The position numbers were made by a program, and so were the translations under genes. Positions 34,947 through 44,007 of a DNA stretch of 64,000 bases are shown piece by piece. The stretch comes from Adhaeribacter arboris. Its GTDB lineage: Bacteria > Bacteroidota > Bacteroidia > Cytophagales > Hymenobacteraceae. Under the pieces are notes generated by a model. That model worked only from the letters and a program-made list of their open reading frames with translations. It was not told the DNA's origin and did no database searches. Within the stretch, counting starts at the first letter, position 1. Every line of letters starts with the position of its first letter. The stretch lies in assembly GCF_003023845.1 (NCBI RefSeq), contig NZ_PYFT01000002.1, positions 1 through 64,000 on the forward strand. The letters run 5' to 3'.

Positions 34947-37900
34947 TTACTGGATAACCAGCTTGAGATAACGGATACCTTGGCGCGAACTTAATCGAGC
35001 CAGGTAGACGCCCGTGGGGTATGGACCAGCTTTCCATTCAACCTGCACTGGTTCACCGGCTTTAGCTTTGCCACCAGGTAACTGGCTCACCAATTTTCCG
35101 GCTAGATCGTAGATGGCTACAGTATATTCTTCATCTTGCTCAAAAGTAAACTCTAAGGTAGTCTGGTTAGAAAAAGGATTGGGATAATTGCGGAAAGCAG
35201 GAGAGAATTCCTTTTCAAGCGCTGCTTCTACGCCCGGTAAACTCATCCGGGCGACAGCGGCCTTACTGGTTTGAACCAGAATAAAACCGGTAATAACGGT
35301 AGTAGGGTCCGCGGCATCGGCGGTACTATTTAGATTGTTATCGTACACCACGGTATTGCTTTTCTCCTTGTTCCAGATCTTGATGCGGAACTTATCGGGT
35401 CGGCCATCCAGGAGGGAAACTAAGAAGCCGTAGTTCCCCTGACCGTTTATCTTACCTTTACCCGTGTAGCGGGCTTTGCCCGAGGAAATGGTTAAGCTTT
35501 CGTAAAGAGTGCTGGCGAAAGCCATTTTCACTTTCCCGGCTTTAAAGGCGAACAAGGTGCTGCCTTCCGGCGTGTTAGTCCCTTTTTTGTAGCGGGCGTA
35601 CAAGCCAAATACGGCAGGGCCCATCAACTTAGAATCAGCTTTATAAGCCTGTTTGGGCGAAGTAAAGCCCCCAGCCCCGGTGATACAACCCGTACTGGCT
35701 TCATAAACTACCACGTATTCGTACGTTGCTTGGGTGGTTTGCCCACAAGCATCGGTAACGGTGAGTACGGGCGAATAGGTACCGGGCTTGGTATACTTAT
35801 GGCTGCCTTGCAGGGTATTACCGCTGGTAGTAGCTGGCGAAGTAGAGCCGTCGCCCCAGTTCCAGGTGGCGCTATTAACGGTGCTGCCCGAGAAAGGAAC
35901 ACTTAAGCTAAAACTGGTATTCAAGGGGACCGGAGCCGTAGGGGCCGAAAACGTACCTAAAACTAAAGCCGGTTTCACCGTTAGATTGGTTTTCTGAGAA
36001 GTAACCGAGCCACACGTATTAGTTACCTTTACCAAATAGTCTGCGGCATCTGTGGTGCTAACCGAAGCTATAGTATAGGTGGCCGAAGTAGCATCCGGAA
36101 TATTAGTACCGTTCTTCTGCCACTGGTAACTTAACTGGTCGCCGGTGGCTTCTACGGTAAAGCTAACAAATTCCCCGGAGCAGGTAAGCGCGGCTACCGG
36201 TTGGGTGGTAATAATAGGCCTAACACTAACGGTTAAGCTTACCACCTCAGAAGTTACCTGGCCACATTCCCCCGTTATCGCCACGCGGTAGTTACCCGCC
36301 TGCGCCGCGCTAACCGAGCTAAGGTGGTAGCTGGCCTGGGTGGCGTCAGCAATATCTTCCCCGTTCTTTTGCCATTGGTACCGCAGGTTACTGCCAGTAG
36401 CCGTAACACTAAAACTAGCCGCATCCTCTGTACATTTGGTTACGGGCACGGGTTGAGAAGTAATGATAAGAGCAGGAGTAACGGTGAGCGTAGCTACATT
36501 CGAGGTAACAGGGTTACATTCATTCAGAACCAACGCTCTAAACTGATAATTGCCACTCATGGCTACTGTAGTGTTAGAAATGGATACACTACTAGCCCCA
36601 CTCTTAACCTCTCTCCAGGAAGCTCCCCGGTCGGTACTCATCTGCCACTTTATATTGGATTCCGACGTACCGGTTACAACTACGGAAAAAATGGCCGTGG
36701 TACCGGCGCAAACTGTGGCACTGACTGGTTGATCGATAATAACCGGAACCGCGTTAATCATTAATGTAGCCGCCTCGGAACTAGTAGTACCACAATCGCC
36801 GGTGATTTTTACGCGATAGCTGCCCGCCTGCGCCGCACTGACGGAGCTAAGCTGATAACTAGCATTGGTAGCATTGGGAATGTCAGCCTCGTCTTTTTGC
36901 CACTGGTACCGTAGGTTGCTACCCGTAGCCGTAACGCTGAACACAGCCGCTTGGCCAACGCATTTTGTTATAGCGACAGGTTGCGCCGAAATAGCGGGAA
37001 CGGTATTCACCGTTAAATTAGCGGCAGTAGAAGAAACGGAGGAGGTGCCTCGGGTGACTACTACCGAATAAGTACCGGCATGGGCTGGGCTTACCGCCTC
37101 TAGGGAGTAAGTATTACTGGTAGCGTTGGGAATGGGAGTTTCCCCTTTTTTCCATTGATAAGAAAGGCCAGTGCCGCTAGCCTCCACCCGGAAAGTAGCC
37201 TTTTCTCCGGTACAAACAGCTACGTCTTTGGGCTGAGTTGTAATGGTAACCGGCGCGCAGGCCGCCTCTATCTCGGCTTTGCTGTTGCAGTTCGTGGCGT
37301 TGCGCTGGATAACCGTCTTTCCTTTCGTCGCCCGAATAATGGATAAAAGCTGGCAGCATTGCGTAAGTTTGCTATTGTCTTCGATGAAGGTACTTTGGCC
37401 GATAGAGGTAAGATTTTTTAGTGCTTCTACGCTGCTTAACTCTTCGTTGCTACCGATAACCACGCCTGTTTTAACGGAGGTAAGGTTTTCCAGGCCCGTT
37501 AAACTGCTCAGGGCCGAGTTGTAGGTAATGGAGAGATCCTCTCCTACGGAAGTAAGACTCTTCAAACCAGCCAGACTACTTAAAACAGGGTTAAATTGAA
37601 TCTGGAGTTGACCGCCGATGGAAGCCAGGTTTTCCAAGCCCGCCAGATTGCGCAAGTTCGAGTTGCTTTTAACGTAGAGATTACCCACGGCGGTGAGTTT
37701 TTCCAGATTCGTTAAACTGCTCAATTCCGCGTTGTCTTCAATGTGTAGATGTCCCGCGCGGGTAAGATTTTCCAGACCAGCCAAGCTTCTTAACTTAGGA
37801 TTGTTGCTAATATAGAACGGCCCGCCCACCGAGGTAAGTTTTTCCAAACCCACTAAACTGCTTAAATTATCGTTGTAGGAAAGATAGAAACCTCCTCCTA

Positions 37901-38195
37901 CCTTCGTTAATTTAGCTAACGGCTTAAGGTCCGTTATATCGGATGTAACGTAAATGTAAAGAGAACCAGTTACTTCGGTATAGTTAAAATTATTTAGATC
38001 TGCCTGATTTTGAATCCAAAGCTCATCGCCCTGATAAACCTGGGCCTGGCTTAGTCTGGAACTAAGCAGCAATAGGATAATCAGCGGCCAAGAGTAGAAA
38101 CAATAGCGCAACTTCTGCGCTGTTACCGGTTGCCAACGCGGTGTTGTAACAGCATTTTTCCCTTGCGGGAAGTTGAATAGTAAAGACATTTTCAT
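34947..38195 (-). CDS. T9SS-secreted protein with L-domain-like repeats and Ig-like domains
   Basis: 1082 residues from ATG 38195. Signal peptide (to about SRLSQAQ). Leucine-rich, receptor-L-domain-like repeats follow (about 55-310; 'LTSVGGxFYISNNPKLRSLAGLENL' type). Next come four or five Ig-like domains (about 320-750; 'TTQPxxxxVCxG', 'LSYQWxKxxTxIPxA', 'AGxYxVxVT'). The end holds PKD (NWGDGSTSPAT), the shared unnamed module (TGAGGFTSPKQAYKADSKL) and a T9SS type A signal (NYPNPFSNQTTLEF; PTGVYLARL). The C-terminal 300 residues are almost the same as in the other two T9SS proteins, while the N-terminal parts differ. Probably cell-surface or secreted, with binding-type domains. Its promoter carries element B. 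Confidence 0.85.
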   Translation of the reverse strand: MKMSLLFNFPQGKNAVTTPRWQPVTAQKLRYCFYSWPLIILLLLSSRLSQAQVYQGDELWIQNQADLNNFNYTEVTGSLYIYVTSDITDLKPLAKLTKVGGGFYLSYNDNLSSLVGLEKLTSVGGPFYISNNPKLRSLAGLENLTRAGHLHIEDNAELSSLTNLEKLTAVGNLYVKSNSNLRNLAGLENLASIGGQLQIQFNPVLSSLAGLKSLTSVGEDLSITYNSALSSLTGLENLTSVKTGVVIGSNEELSSVEALKNLTSIGQSTFIEDNSKLTQCCQLLSIIRATKGKTVIQRNATNCNSKAEIEAACAPVTITTQPKDVAVCTGEKATFRVEASGTGLSYQWKKGETPIPNATSNTYSLEAVSPAHAGTYSVVVTRGTSSVSSTAANLTVNTVPAISAQPVAITKCVGQAAVFSVTATGSNLRYQWQKDEADIPNATNASYQLSSVSAAQAGSYRVKITGDCGTTSSEAATLMINAVPVIIDQPVSATVCAGTTAIFSVVVTGTSESNIKWQMSTDRGASWREVKSGASSVSISNTTVAMSGNYQFRALVLNECNPVTSNVATLTVTPALIITSQPVPVTKCTEDAASFSVTATGSNLRYQWQKNGEDIADATQASYHLSSVSAAQAGNYRVAITGECGQVTSEVVSLTVSVRPIITTQPVAALTCSGEFVSFTVEATGDQLSYQWQKNGTNIPDATSATYTIASVSTTDAADYLVKVTNTCGSVTSQKTNLTVKPALVLGTFSAPTAPVPLNTSFSLSVPFSGSTVNSATWNWGDGSTSPATTSGNTLQGSHKYTKPGTYSPVLTVTDACGQTTQATYEYVVVYEASTGCITGAGGFTSPKQAYKADSKLMGPAVFGLYARYKKGTNTPEGSTLFAFKAGKVKMAFASTLYESLTISSGKARYTGKGKINGQGNYGFLVSLLDGRPDKFRIKIWNKEKSNTVVYDNNLNSTADAADPTTVITGFILVQTSKAAVARMSLPGVEAALEKEFSPAFRNYPNPFSNQTTLEFTFEQDEEYTVAIYDLAGKLVSQLPGGKAKAGEPVQVEWKAGPYPTGVYLARLSSRQGIRYLKLVIQ

Positions 38196-38234
38196 CAGAT
38201 TATTTTAAGGTTAAGGATGGAAGAAGGATTGTCG

Positions 38235-38299
38235 CAAAGGTTGCAGTAAAGGCAGAAAAAGGTTGTAACTCACGTTACCAATGTGATAAATGAGGTTAC
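38235..38299 (-). promoter_or_regulatory. shared promoter/operator element, copy B
   Basis: On the minus strand it reads GTAACCTC, then ACATTGGTAACGTGAGTTAC, CCTTTTT and finally GCAACCTTTG. It lies 40-104 bases upstream of the T9SS start at 38195 and matches copies A and C. Confidence 0.65.
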
Positions 38300-38322
38300 T
38301 TGGGGTTAGTTTTTAGACCTTT

Positions 38323-38372
38323 CTTAGGGAATTATTTGCTTTGGCGGGCAAAATTCCCCGGCTCACCTGGTA
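38323..38372 (-). pseudogene. relic of an HTCC gene 3' end
   Basis: The minus strand reads GTCTACCAGGTGAGCCGGGG, then AATTTTGCCCGCCAAAGC, matching the last 15 codons of both intact HTCC genes (VYQxSPGEFxRxS) with one base lost. It sits where the HTCC end would lie relative to element B, so a third HTCC once preceded this T9SS gene. Confidence 0.6.
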
Positions 38373-38396
38373 GACTTGCCCATTAGCAATCAAATG

Positions 38397-38450
38397 ATTA
38401 AGGTATTTTCAACACCAGTATGGACGGGTATGCCACGTTGCGGAATGGCT
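38397..38450 (-). pseudogene. relic of a cupin gene
   Basis: AAGGTATTTTCAACACCAGT and onward (38400-38440) closely follows the segment of the cupin gene around 33150-33200 (AAGGTATTTTCAAAGCCGGT, then TATGGCCGGGA, GTTGCGGAA). About 50 bases of a further cupin copy remain. Confidence 0.55.
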
Positions 38451-38473
38451 GGCTTCTACTTAGTCTCGCGGCT

Positions 38474-39364
38474 TTACTTTAAAGTTCGCAAGTACAAGTA
38501 AATGGCCTCTAATTCTGGCTCCTGGTAGGAAGTAGCGTAGGCTTTCCAGGGCATAAAATCCGAGAGTTGCCGGCCCTCCGGGGTTTGGCCGGTCCGTATG
38601 GTTTGCCGAAACTCGCCCCAGGACCAATGCTTTAGGTTCCCGGTCCGGGTGAGGTCGGCAATAACCGGTTCGCCTTTTTGGCGTCCTGGTCCCCCTTTAA
38701 AATCAGTTCCATGACAGCCCGAACAGGTGATGGCCAGATAAGCCCCGTAAGTAGCACTCACCTGAGGTTTAACCTCTTCCGCGTAGGTGGCTTGATGATC
38801 CACCAGTTCGGCGGGAAACATGGGAAATTTGCCCAAAAAGGTTAAAACCCGGCCCAGCGGTTTGAATGCTTTGGTCGGATGCACTTTATCGACCGGGGGC
38901 AGTTGCTGCAAATAGCTGATCAAGGCAGCTAATTCTTGGTTGGAAAGGGGCGTGCTCACGTGCTGTACCGGCATAAACCACAGCGATTTACCGTCCTGAC
39001 CGACACCGTGCCGCAATGCCCGGACCCAATCCTGGTCGGTATACTGCAAGCCGCCTTTTCCTGGGGTTAAGTTAGAGGCATACAAACGCCCCAGGGGGTT
39101 ATCCTTGCCGCCAAAAACCTGGCCACTAAAATCATTACCGTGGCAGTCTTTACAATCCCGAATGTCAGCCACATGCCGGCCGAGTTCATAAGAAGCCGCA
39201 TCCTCGGGGATGCGTAAAGTTTGGGGAGCTAGCGCGTAGACTTGGTTCGCTCTTCGTTGGGTCTGGTAGTACGCGAAGGCGTAGAAAAAAAGCAGCAGCA
39301 CCAGCAAACTGCCCAGAATACCTGCTGTCCGGAATACTAGTTTTTTCAATCGGCTATTTGGCAT
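38474..39364 (-). CDS. membrane-anchored dihaem cytochrome c
   Basis: 296 residues with an N-terminal membrane anchor (about 10-32). Two CxxCH haem sites are at Cys71-Cys74-His75 (CKDCHGND) and Cys214-Cys217-His218 (CSGCHGTD), with candidate Met ligands in LWFMPVQHVS and LSDFMPWKAY. Typical of electron-shuttling dihaem proteins facing the periplasm, near gold/alcohol-dehydrogenase type subunits. No partner dehydrogenase is beside it. It lies between T9SS genes but 200 bases from the next gene, so co-transcription is uncertain. Confidence 0.88.
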   Translation of the reverse strand: MPNSRLKKLVFRTAGILGSLLVLLLFFYAFAYYQTQRRANQVYALAPQTLRIPEDAASYELGRHVADIRDCKDCHGNDFSGQVFGGKDNPLGRLYASNLTPGKGGLQYTDQDWVRALRHGVGQDGKSLWFMPVQHVSTPLSNQELAALISYLQQLPPVDKVHPTKAFKPLGRVLTFLGKFPMFPAELVDHQATYAEEVKPQVSATYGAYLAITCSGCHGTDFKGGPGRQKGEPVIADLTRTGNLKHWSWGEFRQTIRTGQTPEGRQLSDFMPWKAYATSYQEPELEAIYLYLRTLK

Positions 39365-39569
39365 AAATTTCTAAGATTAGTGAGGCAGGGAAGTTTACCG
39401 GTCGGACTTCTAATTAAACTAAGTAATGGAAGGAAAACGGTTCGGGCTCAACTCGACGGTTGAAGGTTGCTAGATATGGTGAGGGTGAAATCAGGTAGAG
39501 AAGACCAAGGGAATGGCAGCAAAATTCCGGTTTCATTCCCTTAGTCTTTAACTAAGTCCCCTTATGCTT

Positions 39570-40451
39570 TTAGTGAATATTAGCGGAGTACGGCAGAAGA
39601 AACTCTTTTTTCTGCCGTACATTGTCAATTAGCCGGTAGATTAACTTTTGATAATCCACCAGTTCCAAGGGGGAGACGAGTTGCGCCGCTTGGGTCAGCG
39701 CCTCGATGGCTTCGTCCATGAGGGTTACGGCCAGTTCGGAGGCATAGAGCATTTTATGTAAATCCTCATAGCTGTAGTCCTGCACCTGGATGTCCATTGG
39801 CAAAAGATATTCTTGCAATCGCCAGTACGCATAGTTATTTATTTGTAAGTGGAGATCCTCGGTTAAGCCCATTACTTCATTGGGCAGGTTATACCCCTTA
39901 CAAAACCATTGCAGGGAATCCAAGATGGTACGATAGGCTGAGGGATGCTTTTTCCCAGTTAGCGAGAATAAGGCATTCACCGGACAATACAGCATGGCAT
40001 ACTTATGCGCCAGCAATTCCTGGTAAGCTTGCTCGGTTAGCGGCTCATCAATGTTCTTACTAAGGGTAAGCTCCTGAAAATGTTTGGTGAGTAGGCCGTA
40101 ATACTCCCGCCAAAAGTCATCCTGGAAGGGGAATAACTGACTCAGCATTCGCTGGCTTTCCAGGAGAAAGAGTTGCCCCTGATAGGCCTGGTTCGTCCGC
40201 TTCTCACCGGCTACTTGCAGATCCCATACATTGTCTAAATGATAAATTCCTTTGGCTCCCAGGTAAACGGCGGCATTCAGTAGTAATTCCTGGGCGGGAG
40301 AAAGCCCCGGAAAAGCGGGCGTAAAAACGGAGGCGAAACCCAGAAACAGATCCTGGTTAGAAGCAAAGGAATCCAGACTAAAGAAGTGGGCCCGCAAGGT
40401 TTCCGGAAAGGGAACTTCCTGCAGGAAAGCGAGTAAGGCGGCCTGTTTCAT
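39570..40451 (-). CDS. possible class I isoprenoid-synthase-like enzyme
   Basis: 293 residues, all-helical. The segment NAAVYLGAKGIYHLDNVWDL places an acidic DNVWD pair where class I terpene/prenyl synthases keep their first Asp-rich motif, and LHLQINNYAYWRLQEY with nearby acidic residues may form the second site. The strict DDxxD is not present. Assignment to the class I isoprenoid fold is a judgement from pattern, not from a clear motif. A short Cys-rich peptide is encoded 40 bases upstream in the same direction. Confidence 0.4.
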   Translation of the reverse strand: MKQAALLAFLQEVPFPETLRAHFFSLDSFASNQDLFLGFASVFTPAFPGLSPAQELLLNAAVYLGAKGIYHLDNVWDLQVAGEKRTNQAYQGQLFLLESQRMLSQLFPFQDDFWREYYGLLTKHFQELTLSKNIDEPLTEQAYQELLAHKYAMLYCPVNALFSLTGKKHPSAYRTILDSLQWFCKGYNLPNEVMGLTEDLHLQINNYAYWRLQEYLLPMDIQVQDYSYEDLHKMLYASELAVTLMDEAIEALTQAAQLVSPLELVDYQKLIYRLIDNVRQKKEFLLPYSANIH

Positions 40452-40490
40452 AGGTAGCTTTTTTCTTTCAGGCGTGGATTTTGATTCTGG

Positions 40491-40666
40491 TTAAACGCAA
40501 CACCCCCAGCAGACTTGTAAAGAGGGTTGCATGGCGAGATACCTTTTAAGGGCAAGGCCTTCCTCAATGTGGTTTAAGGAAAGATGGGCGGCGGCCGTCA
40601 GCAAGGCGGCGGCCGTGAGCAAGTTGTCTTTTTGGTGGCTGGAGTTTTTTCGGGTGACATTTTCAT
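40491..40666 (-). pseudogene. possible small peptide gene with Cys-rich C-terminus (one base short)
   Basis: Two frames combine here. ATG 40666 opens MKMSPEKTPATKK; one extra A in the A5 run near 40631 would lead into DNLLTAAALLTAAAHLSLNH, then IEEGLALKRYLA and PSLQVCWGCCV, stop TAA 40491-40493. The result is a 58-residue peptide with an Ala/Leu-rich helix and a C-terminal CWGCC, which looks like a leader-core peptide. As read, the first frame ends after 22 residues. It lies directly before the isoprenoid-synthase-like gene. Confidence 0.35.
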
Positions 40667-40833
40667 TTTGTTTAACTTATTTTATTTGATCTTGCCTACT
40701 CTAGTAAAGGTTTTCGGCTTCCCCTTTTATTCTTTTCTATTTTTAGTAGGATCCTGACGGTTGCGGCAGAAGCTTGCCGCAAATGGTAGCCAGTACCAGG
40801 AAATAAACTTTAAATTAGTAAGAATAAGCCCGC

Positions 40834-43800
40834 TTACTTTACTACCAGCTTGAGATGCTGCACGGCTTTACCCGCGCTCAACCGGGCCAGGTACACGCCG
40901 GTAGGGTAAGGAGCGGCTTGCCATTCTACCTGCACTTTTTCTCCCGCTTGGGCTTTACCGCCCGGTAACTGGCTAACTAGTCTGCCGGACAAATCATAAA
41001 TGGCTAAAGTATATTCCTGCTCTTCATGGAAGCTAAATTCCAAAGTGGTTCTATCCGCGAAAGGATTGGGGTAGTTGCGGAAAGTAGGAGAGAGTTGCTC
41101 TGCTGGAGCTACTTCTACGCCGGGCAAGCTCATCCGGGCTACTGCCGCTTTGCTGGTCTGAATCAGAATAAACCCCGTAATAGCGGTAGTAGGATCGGCT
41201 GTTTCGGCGGTACTCGTTAGGTTATTATCGTAAACCACCTGGTTGTTTTTGTCCTTGTTCCAGATCTTAATGCGGAACTTGTCGGGCCGGCCATCCAAGA
41301 GCGATACCAGGAAACCGTAATTGCCCGTGCCATTAATCTTGCCTTTCCCGGTGTAGCGCGCTTTGGTGCCCGAAATGGTGAGGGTTTCGTAACTAGTACT
41401 GGTGAACGCCATCTTTGCTTTGCCGGCTTTAAAGGCGAATAAAGTACTGCCTTCGGGCAGGCTGGTGCCAGTCTTGTAGCGGGCATACAAACCAAATACG
41501 GCGGTGCCGGTGAGCTTGGTATCGGCTTTATAGGCTTGTTTGGGCGAGGTAAAACCACCCGCACCGGTAATAGCGCCTGACTCGTAAACCACCACGTATT
41601 CATACGTAGCCGCAGTAATTTGACCACAAGCATCAGTGACGGTAAGGGTAGGAGAATAGGTGCCGGCTTTAGTATACTTATGGCTACCGCTGATGTTGCT
41701 ATTGTTAAAAGTAGCCGCAGAAGTAGTGCCATCGCCCCAATTCCAGACGGCGCTGCTCACCATGCTGCCGGAGTAGCTGATACTTAGGCTGACACTGGTA
41801 TTTATGGCAACCGGAGCAGTAGGTGCCGCAAACGCGCCTAAAACTAAGGCGGGTTTCACCGTTAAAGTAGCCGCCTCGGAGGTAACCGCCGTATACCGGC
41901 CAGTTACTACTACCGAGTATTCACCGGCATCTTCCGGCTTTACCGCTTCCAGGGAGTAATTCGGAATAGTGGCCCCCGCAATAGCGGTGCCGTTCTTTTG
42001 CCATTGGTAAGTAAGGTCGGCACCCATCGCCTCTACCCTAAAAACAGCTTTTACTCCGGGGCACACCGTAGTCGCTTGGGGTGGAGTAGTAATAATGATT
42101 CGGTCGCAGGTAGCTTTTATTTCGGCTTCGCTGCTGCAGTTGGTGGCATTGTCGCGGATAGAGACATATTGAGCCACTTTAATTGCCGGCAGCAACAGGC
42201 AACATTGGGAGAGTTGCGGGTTACTAAAAATAGAAAGATCCCTCAAGGAGGTCAGTTGTTCCAGGCTGGCTAGGCTAATTAAACTCTTATTACTAAAAAT
42301 AGAAAGCGTTCCTCCCACGGTAGTAAGTTTTTCTAATCCGGCCAAGTGGCTCAAATTCCCATTATTATAAATTCTGAATTCTCGGCCCACGGAGGTCAGG
42401 TTTTCGAGCCCTGTTAGGTTGGATAATTGAGAATTACTAGTGATGTAGAGATCTACTTCCACAGAAGTGAGATCCTCGAGCCCCACTAAGCTGGTTAAAG
42501 ACTTGTTATTATTAATAGTGAGCTTTTTTAAAGAAGTTAGTTTCCCCAGCCCCGTTAAGCTGGTGATGGTACAATTACTAATCTCCAGTTCTCCTACCGA
42601 GGTTAAGCTCTCCTGCCCCGCTAGAGTAGTCACACGGGGATTAAACTCTAAGTCAAACTTCCCTCCCACAGAAATAAGATTCTTCAGCCCTTTTAGGTCC
42701 TGCAACACATAGTTGGAATTGATGGTGAGATTTTTCTCTACCGAGGTAAGATTCTCCAGCCCCGCCAGGCTGCTTAAGGCATGATTATACCCGATATAGA
42801 GAGAACCCACCTTACTTAGCCTAGTCAGCGGTTGCAGGTTAATAATATCTGACTGCCCAATAATATTGAGGGTACCCGTTACTTCGGTATACTTAAAGGC
42901 ATCTACTTCGGCCTGGGTAGATAACGTAATATCACCCTGGTAGACCTTTGGGCAGGCGGCTTCTATTTCGGCTGCGCTGTTGCAGGTGGGGGCATTGTTG
43001 GCAATAATAACATCGCCCGCGGCGCCCTCGATCAAGGCCGGCAGGATGCAACATTGAGAAAGCCGGGGATTATTCTGGATATCAATATCCCATTTTACGG
43101 TGAGTTTTTCTAATCCGGCCAAGCTAACCAATTCTGTATTTCTTTCGATTTGGAGATACCGCACTGCGGTAAGATTTTCCAGGCCTTTCAGACTAGTAAA
43201 ACGGGAATTACTAATTTTAAGAAGATGCCTTACTGTTTTAAGATTATTCAGGCTCGACAAGTTGTTTAAATTAGTATTTCCATTGATGGTGAGATACGCC
43301 GCCTCGGTAAGATTTTCCAATCCCGCCAGACTGACTAACCCGGAATTACCCTGGATACTAAGATCAGATTCTGCCGTGGTTAGATTGTCCAGTCCTTTCA
43401 AATTAGTCAACCGAGGGTTGTTTTCAATCTTAACCGTCCCTAGCGGAGTAAGCTTTTCCAGGCCTACTAAGCTGGTTAAGCTGGAATTATTCACAATGGC
43501 GAGCATCGACCCTAAGGAGCTAAGGTTCTCCAAACCCGCCAGGCTGCTCAACTGAGCGCAATTTTGAATGTTAAGATAGCCGCCTACCTTGGTTAGGCTG
43601 GCCAGAGGCTGGAGATTCGTAATGTCGGAACCCGTGATGTAGATACCGCCAGTCACTTCCGTATACTGGAAAGCATCCACGTCTGCCTGGGTATACAAAT
43701 TGAGATTACCGGAGTAGATTTGGGCTTGTAACAGCCCGGGGCTAAGCAGCAGGCTCGCCAGCAGCCAAATAGATAAGCAATGAGCTAGCTTTTGTCTTAA

Positions 43801-43875
43801 GGTAGGTAATAACTTTGTTTGCATAGCCGCTATAATTTCCCTAGGCTCGGTGGGTAATGGTAAAAACATTTTCAT
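40834..43875 (-). CDS. T9SS-secreted protein with two L-domain-like blocks
   Basis: 1013 residues from ATG 43875. Signal peptide ends near GLLQAQ. Two blocks of receptor-L-domain-like repeats (about 55-310 and 315-600; 'LTSLVGLEKLTxLGT', 'IQNNPRLSQCC' as block end), one Ig-like domain (about 610-690), PKD (WNWGDGTTSAAT), the shared unnamed module (TGAGGFTSPKQAYKADTKL) and a T9SS type A signal (NYPNPFADRTTLEF; PTGVYLARL). It lies upstream of the cytochrome c and isoprenoid-like genes, and 132 bases from the HTCC at 44008, from which it is read in the same direction. Its promoter holds element C. Confidence 0.85.
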   Translation of the reverse strand: MKMFLPLPTEPREIIAAMQTKLLPTLRQKLAHCLSIWLLASLLLSPGLLQAQIYSGNLNLYTQADVDAFQYTEVTGGIYITGSDITNLQPLASLTKVGGYLNIQNCAQLSSLAGLENLSSLGSMLAIVNNSSLTSLVGLEKLTPLGTVKIENNPRLTNLKGLDNLTTAESDLSIQGNSGLVSLAGLENLTEAAYLTINGNTNLNNLSSLNNLKTVRHLLKISNSRFTSLKGLENLTAVRYLQIERNTELVSLAGLEKLTVKWDIDIQNNPRLSQCCILPALIEGAAGDVIIANNAPTCNSAAEIEAACPKVYQGDITLSTQAEVDAFKYTEVTGTLNIIGQSDIINLQPLTRLSKVGSLYIGYNHALSSLAGLENLTSVEKNLTINSNYVLQDLKGLKNLISVGGKFDLEFNPRVTTLAGQESLTSVGELEISNCTITSLTGLGKLTSLKKLTINNNKSLTSLVGLEDLTSVEVDLYITSNSQLSNLTGLENLTSVGREFRIYNNGNLSHLAGLEKLTTVGGTLSIFSNKSLISLASLEQLTSLRDLSIFSNPQLSQCCLLLPAIKVAQYVSIRDNATNCSSEAEIKATCDRIIITTPPQATTVCPGVKAVFRVEAMGADLTYQWQKNGTAIAGATIPNYSLEAVKPEDAGEYSVVVTGRYTAVTSEAATLTVKPALVLGAFAAPTAPVAINTSVSLSISYSGSMVSSAVWNWGDGTTSAATFNNSNISGSHKYTKAGTYSPTLTVTDACGQITAATYEYVVVYESGAITGAGGFTSPKQAYKADTKLTGTAVFGLYARYKTGTSLPEGSTLFAFKAGKAKMAFTSTSYETLTISGTKARYTGKGKINGTGNYGFLVSLLDGRPDKFRIKIWNKDKNNQVVYDNNLTSTAETADPTTAITGFILIQTSKAAVARMSLPGVEVAPAEQLSPTFRNYPNPFADRTTLEFSFHEEQEYTLAIYDLSGRLVSQLPGGKAQAGEKVQVEWQAAPYPTGVYLARLSAGKAVQHLKLVVK

Positions 43876-43909
43876 GAGGGTTAGTTTTAGTGAGGAAAAA
43901 GAACCTCAC

Positions 43910-43975
43910 AAAGGTTGCCGGAGAGGCATAAAAAGGCTATAACTCACGTTACCAATGTTATAACGGAAGTTACCT
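43910..43975 (-). promoter_or_regulatory. shared promoter/operator element, copy C
   Basis: On the minus strand it reads GTAACTTCCGTTATA, ACATTGGTAACGTGAGTTAT, CCTTTTT, then GGCAACCTTTG. It matches copies A and B in order and spacing. Confidence 0.65.
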
Positions 43976-44007
43976 GCGGAGTTTTTTAGTCCTTTTTTAG
44001 AGAATTT

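Noticed and set aside
40560-40620. GC-rich GGCGGCGGCC repeats as a regulatory element
   Set aside because: They code the Ala-rich helix of the possible peptide, so coding bias explains them.
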